From: an uncultured Alistipes sp.
GTDB lineage: Bacteria > Bacteroidota > Bacteroidia > Bacteroidales > UBA932
Direction: 5' to 3'
NCBI GenBank assembly: GCA_900544175.1
Contig: UQUN01000035.1
Span: 1 to 20,390 of the forward strand
DNA: 20,390 nt
The position numbers were made by a program, and so were the translations under genes. Of the stretch, positions 15,841-20,390 are shown piece after piece (position 1 is the first letter of the stretch; each line of letters starts with the position of its first letter). The notes under the pieces were generated by a model. That model ran no database searches, was not told where the DNA came from, and was given only the letters and a program-made list of their open reading frames with translations.

Positions 15841-16062
15841 CTACTGCTTCTTCCCTTCCTCCCGGGCAGAATCCTTCTTCGAATCAGAAGCGGCATTGAT
15901 ATCCTCCTCGATACCGTTAATGCCTTCCTTGAAACTCTTCACACCCTTTCCGAAACTCTTCATCAGCTCCGGAATCTTCTTCGCCCCGAAAATCAGCAGG
16001 ACAATGAGCAGCAGCACCAGAATCTCGGGCAGCCCTATTGATCCTAAAAACAAAAGTGTCAT
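15841..16062 (-). CDS. tatA: Twin-arginine translocase subunit TatA/TatE
   Basis: Small pore-forming subunit of the Tat system. The 73 residues show the standard design: an N-terminal transmembrane helix (LPEILVLLLIVLLIFG), the FGAKKIPEL hinge, and an amphipathic helix (KSFGKGVKSFKEG) followed by a charged tail. The glycine and the phenylalanine before the hinge are family-invariant. It is directly ahead of tatC (5-base gap). No separate tatB is present, as is usual in organisms with a minimal TatAC system. Confidence 0.95.
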   Translation of the reverse strand: MTLLFLGSIGLPEILVLLLIVLLIFGAKKIPELMKSFGKGVKSFKEGINGIEEDINAASDSKKDSAREEGKKQ

Positions 16063-16088
16063 ATCTCTATATCATTTATAAGATGCTG

Positions 16089-16096
16089 CAAATCTA
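16089..16096 (-). promoter_or_regulatory. -7 element of the tatA promoter
   Basis: TAGATTTG on the minus strand fits TAnnTTTG, 26 bases ahead of the tatA ATG (16062). The -33 region (near 16116-16119) is not a clear TTTG, so this is a partial match. It is the only good -7 candidate seen close upstream of tatA. Confidence 0.45.
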
Positions 16097-16216
16097 TAAA
16101 AAATATCCATACCACATTCAGCGGTCTGACTTTTTGAGATTTTGCAGTATTTCCGGCATAAAAATTTTGAGGAACGCGTTTAAAATAGCTTTAGGCAGGG
16201 TATTTATGATGAATAT

Positions 16217-16282
16217 TGAGAATTGCAGCGTATTTTGTAAACATTTGATTATAAAATACTTGCAAAATCAAGTGCATTTTTC
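16217..16282 (-). repeat. Repeat unit 2 (66 nt), diverged direct copy of unit 1
   Basis: On the minus strand it opens GAAAAATGCACTTGATTTTG and closes with CTGCAATTCTCA, aligning along its length with unit 1 (matching words ATTT.G.AAG, TACAAAA and CTGCA). It contains its own short stem, GTATTTT / AAAATAC. Confidence 0.6.
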
Positions 16283-16297
16283 GGGGTCTCACAGAGA

Positions 16298-16365
16298 GGT
16301 GAAAAATGCAGACTGTTTTGTATATCACTAATATTAAGGTGCTTACAAATCAGTCTGCATTTTCC
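16298..16365 (-). repeat. Repeat unit 1 (68 nt)
   Basis: On the minus strand it opens GGAAAATGCAGACTGATTTG, continues through AAGCACCTTAAT and TACAAAACAG, and ends CTGCATTTTTCACC. It lies 15 bases ahead of unit 2 in the same orientation. Almost the whole unit folds into the hairpin below. Confidence 0.6.
16303..16363 (-). terminator. Long hairpin, probable terminator of the valS-thioesterase operon
   Basis: AAAATGCAGACTG (16303-16315) and CAGTCTGCATTTT (16351-16363) are perfect inverse complements. After a single T:T mismatch the pairing extends by TTTGTA / TACAAA, giving about 19 paired bases and a 21-nt loop. On the minus strand the 3' arm ends in five T residues, so it can act as an intrinsic terminator 61 bases after the thioesterase stop. 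GAAAAATGCA (16301-16310) can instead pair with TGCATTTTTC (16273-16282), an alternative fold. Confidence 0.6.
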
Positions 16366-16424
16366 ACTATTTCGGGGAAGTTTCCCGGAATATTGCAGTA
16401 AGGCTGCCTTGTCTGATAGCCTGC

Positions 16425-16853
16425 CTACGCTTTCTGACCGGCTTCCTGATCGGCCTTCCGGAAGACCTCAAGCAAAGCGGCGGGGATGCGGGTAGGACGG
16501 CGGGTGTCGCTGTGGATGAAGCCGAGGACCACTGTGCCGTCGCAGACCAGGTCGCCGTTCTGGTTGTAGATATCGGTCCGGACCTCTACCCGGGCCATAG
16601 GCTCCTTCTCCACCCTGGAGACCACCCGGAGGATGTCTCCCATCCGGGCCGGGGTGTGGTAATGCGCCTCGACCGACACCACCGGCATCATGATTCCGCT
16701 CTTCTCCAGTTCCGTGATGGGCAGGCCGACATCCAGCAGGAACTGGTGCCGGCCGCACTCGAAGTAGCGGATATAGTTCGAATGATGGACTATCCCCATC
16801 AGGTCCGTCTCATAGTAGCGGACCTCGATCTGTGTCTCTGACTGGATGTACAT
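16425..16853 (-). CDS. YbgC/FadM-type acyl-CoA thioesterase (hot-dog fold)
   Basis: Hydrolyses acyl-CoA thioesters in the cytoplasm; the natural substrate is not readable from sequence. The 142-residue size and the N-terminal YYETDLMGIVHHSNYIRYFE block are the 4HBT/YbgC pattern, with the catalytic aspartate in ETDLMG and the HHxNY motif after it. GDILRVVSRV and GDLVCDGTVVLGFI are the following hot-dog strands. It lies 18 bases after valS and is probably co-transcribed with it. The E. coli homologue ybgC sits with tol-pal genes, which are not present here. Confidence 0.9.
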   Translation of the reverse strand: MYIQSETQIEVRYYETDLMGIVHHSNYIRYFECGRHQFLLDVGLPITELEKSGIMMPVVSVEAHYHTPARMGDILRVVSRVEKEPMARVEVRTDIYNQNGDLVCDGTVVLGFIHSDTRRPTRIPAALLEVFRKADQEAGQKA

Positions 16854-16871
16854 GGCTTCTGTCTATTCTGT

Positions 16872-19523
16872 TCAGCCTTTGAGGGCCTCTATGGTCTTGC
16901 GCAGTCCCTCTATCTTGGCAGTGGCGTCGGCCCGCTTCTTCTCCTCCCCGCGCACCACGGCCTCGGGAGCATTCCGCATGAATTTCTCATTGGACAGCTT
17001 GGCATTCACGCCCTTGAGGAATTTCTCCAGACGCTCAATCTCGGCCTCGGCCTTGGCAATCTCCTCCTGCACGTCGGTCTTGCCGGCAAGGGGCACGAAC
17101 ATCTCGACAGTGCCCACGAGGAAGGATGCCCCGGCCTCACGTCCTCCGAAATCCTCCACGAAGGAAATCTCACCCACATTGCCCATACGGCGGACTATGC
17201 CGGTCATCTCCTGGGGGAATGCCCCCTTGATGCGCAGGTCGAGGGCCTCTTTCGGGGAAATGCCCTTCTTCTGGCGGATATTCCTGAGAGCGGCTACAGC
17301 CTCGGTGGCAAGCCCGAAGTCGCGGATAAACGCCTCGTCGAACTCTCCACCCTCGGGTTGATGCTCGAGCATGATGGTCGCGCCCTCGGGACGCTCAGCC
17401 AGATTGTGCCAGAGCTCCTCGGTAATGAAGGGCATCACGGGATGCAGGAGCTTGAGCAGGGAATCGAAGAATCCGATGGTGGCATCGTAGGTGGCTCCGT
17501 CTATCGGCGCTCCGTAGGCGGGCTTCACAATCTCGAGATACCAGGCGCAGAAGTCGTCCCAGAACAGCTTGTACAGGCACATAAGGGCATCCGATATCCT
17601 GAACTTGGAGAAATGGTCGTCTACCACAGCTATCTCCCTGTTCAGCTTCTGTGTGAACCACTTCACGGCCAGGGCGGCATGGTCCGGAGCCTCTATGGAA
17701 CGGTCCACGCTCCAGCCCTTGACCAGACGGTAGGCGTTCCATATCTTGTTGCAGAAGTTGCGGCCCTGCTCCACCTGGGACTCATCGAAGAGGATATCGT
17801 TGCCGGCAGCGGTGCAGAGCAGCATGCCGATACGGACTCCGTCAGCCCCGTAGTCATCGATGAGTTTCAGAGGGTCAGGCGAGTTGCCGAGGGTCTTGGA
17901 CATCTTGCGGCCCAGTTTGTCGCGGACGATGCCGGTGAAATACACGTTGCGGAAAGGCACCTTGCCCATGAACTCGTTGCCGGCCATGACCATCCTGGCC
18001 ACCCAGAAGAAGATGATATCCGGGCCGGTCACCAGGTCGTTGGTCGGATAGTAGTACGCTAAATCGGCATTCGGAGCTTTCTCGGGGAAACCGGGCTTGC
18101 CGGGGTCGAATACCGAAATGGGCCAGAGCCACGAGGAGAACCAGGTGTCCAGCACATCCTCATCCCGCTTCAAATCAGCGGCTGTGACCAAGGGGTCAAG
18201 CTGCTGCGCGGCCTTCAAAGCCTCCTCCTCAGTGGCCTCCACCACATAGCGGCCGTCGGGCAGGTAGTATGCGGGTATCTGCTGTCCCCACCACAGCTGA
18301 CGGGAGATGCACCAGTCGCGGGTATTCTCCATCCAGTGACGGTATGTGTTTCGGTATTTGTCGGGTATGAGGCGTATCTCTCCGTTCTCCACGCGGGCCA
18401 AAGCGGCCTTGGATAGCTCGTCCATCTTGATGAACCACTGCATCGACAGTTTCGGCTCGATGACGGCGTCGGTCCTCTCGGAGTGTCCTACAGGTGAGAT
18501 GTAGTCCTCCTCCTTCTCGAGCTGCCCGGCCTCAGCCAGCATTTTCACTATCTTCTTGCGGGCCACGAAACGGTCCTCGCCCACGAGGATTACAGCCTTC
18601 TCGTTGAGCCGTCCGTGGTCGTCGATGATGTCGAGCACCGGCAGGTTGTGCCTCAAGCCTATTTCGTAGTCGTTCACGTCGTGGGCCGGAGTCACTTTCA
18701 GGCAGCCTGTACCGAAATCCATGGTCACATACGAATCTTCTATGATGGGAATCTCCCTGTTAATCAAAGGGATGAGTATCTTCTTGCCGCGCAGGTGGTG
18801 ATATCTCGGATCCTCCGGGTTGATGCAGACAGCGGCATCGGCCATGATGGTCTCGGGACGGGTCGTGGCTATGACTATGTAGTCGTCAGTGGGATTGCCG
18901 GCCCCGTCGGACACCTTGTAGCGCAGGTAGTAGAGCTTGGACTTGGTCTCCTTGTGGATCACCTCGTCGTCGCTCACAGCTGTCAGGGCCTGGGGATCCC
19001 AGTTGACCATCCTCACGCCGCGGTAGATATATCCTTTCTTGTAGAAATAAACGAATGTGTTGATGACCGCCTCACTGAGAGCCGGATCCATCGTAAAGCG
19101 GGTACGGTCCCAGTCGCAGGAGGCCCCGAGCTTCTTGAGCTGCTCGAGGATGATGCCGCCGTGCTTCTCCTTCCATTCCCAGGCATGTTTCATGAACTCC
19201 TCGCGAGTCAGGGAGGACTTGTCGATGCCCTGCTCCTTCAGCTTGGCCACCACCTTGGCCTCGGTGGCGATGGACGCATGGTCGGTACCAGGCACCCAGC
19301 AGGCGTTCTTGCCCTGCATGCGGGCACGGCGGACGAGCACGTCCTGTATCGTATTGTTGAGCATGTGTCCCATGTGCAGCACACCTGTCACATTGGGCGG
19401 CGGGATGACCACAGTATATGGTTCCCGGCTATCGGGTTCCGAATGGAAAAACTTGTTCTTCAACCAGTAAGAGTACCATTTCTCCTCTACTTCCAAGGGG
19501 CTGTATTTAGCTGACAGTTCCAT
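16872..19523 (-). CDS. valS: Valyl-tRNA synthetase
   Basis: Charges tRNA-Val with valine and edits mischarged threonine. The 883 residues are the normal bacterial length. The class I signatures are HMGH (50-53) after PPNVTGVL and KMSKT (540-544) after KLGR. The editing domain is seen in TTRPETIMADAAV and GTGCLKVTPAHDVNDYEIG. WWGQQIPAYY and DTWFSSWLWP are catalytic-core landmarks, and the C-terminal ~65 residues form the tRNA-binding coiled coil (EEIAKAEAEIERLEKFL). It starts at ATG 19523, divergent from the tRNA-Val gene 163 bases away, and is followed by the thioesterase gene after 18 bases. Confidence 0.98.
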   Translation of the reverse strand: MELSAKYSPLEVEEKWYSYWLKNKFFHSEPDSREPYTVVIPPPNVTGVLHMGHMLNNTIQDVLVRRARMQGKNACWVPGTDHASIATEAKVVAKLKEQGIDKSSLTREEFMKHAWEWKEKHGGIILEQLKKLGASCDWDRTRFTMDPALSEAVINTFVYFYKKGYIYRGVRMVNWDPQALTAVSDDEVIHKETKSKLYYLRYKVSDGAGNPTDDYIVIATTRPETIMADAAVCINPEDPRYHHLRGKKILIPLINREIPIIEDSYVTMDFGTGCLKVTPAHDVNDYEIGLRHNLPVLDIIDDHGRLNEKAVILVGEDRFVARKKIVKMLAEAGQLEKEEDYISPVGHSERTDAVIEPKLSMQWFIKMDELSKAALARVENGEIRLIPDKYRNTYRHWMENTRDWCISRQLWWGQQIPAYYLPDGRYVVEATEEEALKAAQQLDPLVTAADLKRDEDVLDTWFSSWLWPISVFDPGKPGFPEKAPNADLAYYYPTNDLVTGPDIIFFWVARMVMAGNEFMGKVPFRNVYFTGIVRDKLGRKMSKTLGNSPDPLKLIDDYGADGVRIGMLLCTAAGNDILFDESQVEQGRNFCNKIWNAYRLVKGWSVDRSIEAPDHAALAVKWFTQKLNREIAVVDDHFSKFRISDALMCLYKLFWDDFCAWYLEIVKPAYGAPIDGATYDATIGFFDSLLKLLHPVMPFITEELWHNLAERPEGATIMLEHQPEGGEFDEAFIRDFGLATEAVAALRNIRQKKGISPKEALDLRIKGAFPQEMTGIVRRMGNVGEISFVEDFGGREAGASFLVGTVEMFVPLAGKTDVQEEIAKAEAEIERLEKFLKGVNAKLSNEKFMRNAPEAVVRGEEKKRADATAKIEGLRKTIEALKG

Positions 19524-19542
19524 ATTTCTTCAATTTAACCTG

Positions 19543-19550
19543 CAAATATA
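19543..19550 (-). promoter_or_regulatory. -7 element of the valS promoter
   Basis: TATATTTG on the minus strand matches TAnnTTTG exactly, 20 bases ahead of the valS ATG. The -33 region (TTAG, about 20 bp upstream) is weak, so the promoter may need an activator or be moderate. Confidence 0.55.
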
Positions 19551-19640
19551 CTCAGTTGTCTTGTATTATTCTAATAAATTAATTGTTGTTGCAACTTTCA
19601 CTCTTCACATCATAATTTTTTCAATTTTTTTCAAATATTT

Positions 19641-19671
19641 TTTGCTGTTAAGAAAATATGTTCTATATTTG
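19641..19671 (+). promoter_or_regulatory. Promoter of tRNA-Val
   Basis: TTTG (19641-19644), a 19-bp spacer and TATATTTG (19664-19671) form a full match to the Bacteroidetes housekeeping promoter consensus. This is the cleanest promoter in the window. Initiation would fall near 19678, about 9 bases before the mature tRNA 5' end. Confidence 0.82.
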
Positions 19672-19686
19672 CATCCGCAAAAGCAA

Positions 19687-19761
19687 GGGAGCATAGCTCA
19701 GTTGGTTTAGAGCGTCTGCCTTACAAGCAGAGGGTCGGGGGTTCGACTCCCTCTGCTCCCA
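19687..19761 (+). tRNA. tRNA-Val (anticodon TAC)
   Basis: The acceptor stem GGGAGCA / TGCTCCC, D arm, anticodon stem TCTGC / GCAGA with loop CTTACAA, and T arm with TTCGACT are complete over 75 bases. The anticodon TAC predicts valine. The discriminator A (19761) is followed by CCG, so the full CCA is not encoded and must be added after transcription, unlike the tRNA-Lys at the window start. It lies beside and divergent from valS, the enzyme that charges it. Confidence 0.97.
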
Positions 19762-19763
19762 CC

Positions 19764-19797
19764 GAAAAAGCAGTTACAGAGATGTAGCTGCTTTTTT
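19764..19797 (+). terminator. Intrinsic terminator after tRNA-Val
   Basis: AAAAAGCAG (19765-19773) pairs with CTGCTTTTT, and the stem continues inward by TTAC / GTAG with one wobble, leaving a 6-nt loop. A run of six T residues forms the 3' end of the hairpin. It starts three bases after the tRNA discriminator. Confidence 0.85.
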
Positions 19798-20390
19798 GGT
19801 ATAATTGCCAAAATGTTTGGTAAAGGGAGATCAGGGATCACGGATCACCTGCAAAAGTATGTTTCATCGGATAAACAATTCATCTGCAAAAAAGGGTTCA
19901 GTCGATTTTCAGTGGGGATATGCATGTAGTTCATGATTCTGAATAAGAAAAGGTACTTGTAGGTACAAATAGGATTTGCTGCGGACAGCTTTTTGGCATC
20001 AACGGTTTCAGGCATGGCGCTGCACGGGTGACATGCCGGTTGCAAGCTGACCACATATCCGGATGCCCGATTGCGGCTTCTGAAACCGGGACATCACTCA
20101 TGGAACACGCATACGTATTCTAACTGACTTACAGTAACCGTCATAAAGGTTATATATCGTCGTATAAGGCCCCGCGACATGAAAAGGCAGACCATAAAGC
20201 GACTTGTCAGGCTATTACTCCCCTTCGGCAGGCCGCTCCGTGGCAGATTCTCCATCCGGCCCCACACCACCATCCGGCCACCACCGCAACGGCAGCGTTT
20301 CCCGCGATTCAGTGCCGGTACGGCAGACGGTCGGCCGTGAGGAGGAGATCGCGTCCCGGGCACTTGCGCCTCATGCGCAGCCATTTTGCA
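19798..20390. other. 593-bp terminal stretch without a convincing gene
   Basis: Short frames occur on both strands, but none has a recognisable family or clear start context. The left part (to about 20110) has nested complementary words: CGGTTTCAG (20003-20011) with CTGAAACCG (20080-20088), and GGCATG (20011-20016) with CATGCC (20032-20037). From about 20215 the GC content jumps. A minus-strand frame there, 20215-20370, has no start codon I trust and encodes a tail ending DGESATERPAEGE, which could be the remnant of a lost gene. Nothing firmer can be said. Confidence 0.5.

Larger units (their letters stand above)
16063..16424. other. Intergenic region between tatA and the YbgC-type thioesterase
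   Basis: No gene is supported in these 362 bases. They hold the tatA -7 element, then an AT-rich stretch, then the two repeat units and hairpin listed separately (16217-16365). The stretch 16097-16216 shows only scattered TTGCAGTATT-like words. Both flanking genes are minus strand, so the region carries the end of the valS operon and the start of the tat operon. Confidence 0.6.

Noticed and set aside
16217..16365. CRISPR array
   Set aside because: Only two diverged units, each folding on itself, with no regular spacers and no cas gene.
18615..19514. 299-residue plus-strand frame opposite valS
   Set aside because: Shadow of the synthetase gene; rich in His and Val from the complementary codons, with no recognisable domain.
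19687..19800. Integration site of a mobile element at tRNA-Val
   Set aside because: No integrase and no second copy of the tRNA 3' end can be seen in the window.
19845..20054. 69-residue minus-strand frame
   Set aside because: No family, no promoter or ribosome-binding site, and it overlaps the region of nested inverted words.
20094..20384. 96-residue minus-strand frame
   Set aside because: Composition changes sharply within it and the translation has no recognisable domain or start context.

Overview
The window looks like chromosomal DNA from a member of the Bacteroidales (phylum Bacteroidota). Four things point there: -7 elements of the TAnnTTTG type in front of several genes and a tRNA; a FimA/Mfa1 plus FimB/Mfa2 fimbrial locus; a TatA/TatC pair with no TatB; and lipoprotein signals whose cysteine follows a relaxed lipobox. 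GC content is moderate, roughly 50-55% by eye, and AT-rich between genes. I cannot fix the genus. I see no transposase, integrase, CRISPR array, rRNA or replication origin.

Layout. (1) 1-1335: the 3' part of tRNA-Lys(CTT) with its terminator, an AT-rich spacer, and an AraC-family regulator with an unusual cysteine cluster. (2) 1346-5944, minus strand: a complete phosphate uptake operon pstS-pstC-pstA-pstB-phoU. It has a recognisable promoter and, upstream of it, four 7-mers on an 11-bp period that resemble a PhoB (Pho) box. PstC carries a PstS-like lobe inside its first periplasmic segment. (3) 5964-7624, minus strand: a Nudix hydrolase, an orphan Vsr mismatch endonuclease and a secreted DKNYY-type repeat protein. 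(4) 7747-12265, plus strand: a perfect 16-bp inverted repeat, a promoter, and a three-gene fimbrial operon encoding shaft fimbrillin, FimB/Mfa2-type anchor and a large Ig-like-domain tip adhesin candidate. (5) 12267-16096, minus strand: tatA-tatC-ABC-F-rlmB, tightly packed and probably one operon. (6) 16217-16365: two diverged copies of a ~67-nt unit, one of which folds into a near-perfect hairpin. (7) 16425-19761: a YbgC-type thioesterase and valS on the minus strand, with tRNA-Val(TAC) divergent from valS. (8) 19798-20390: a ~590-bp stretch with no convincing gene.

How the parts fit. The pst genes form one functional unit: periplasmic capture, transmembrane channel, ATPase and PhoU feedback. 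The fimbrial genes form another: a polymerising subunit, its outer-membrane anchor and a decorated tip. The minus-strand block 12267-16853 plus valS is housekeeping (protein export, ribosome care, rRNA methylation, tRNA charging). The most unusual items are the PstS-like lobe inside PstC, the periodic Pho-box-like array, the tandem hairpin repeat at 16217-16365, the hairpin abutting the fimbrial promoter, and the cysteine-rich AraC regulator.
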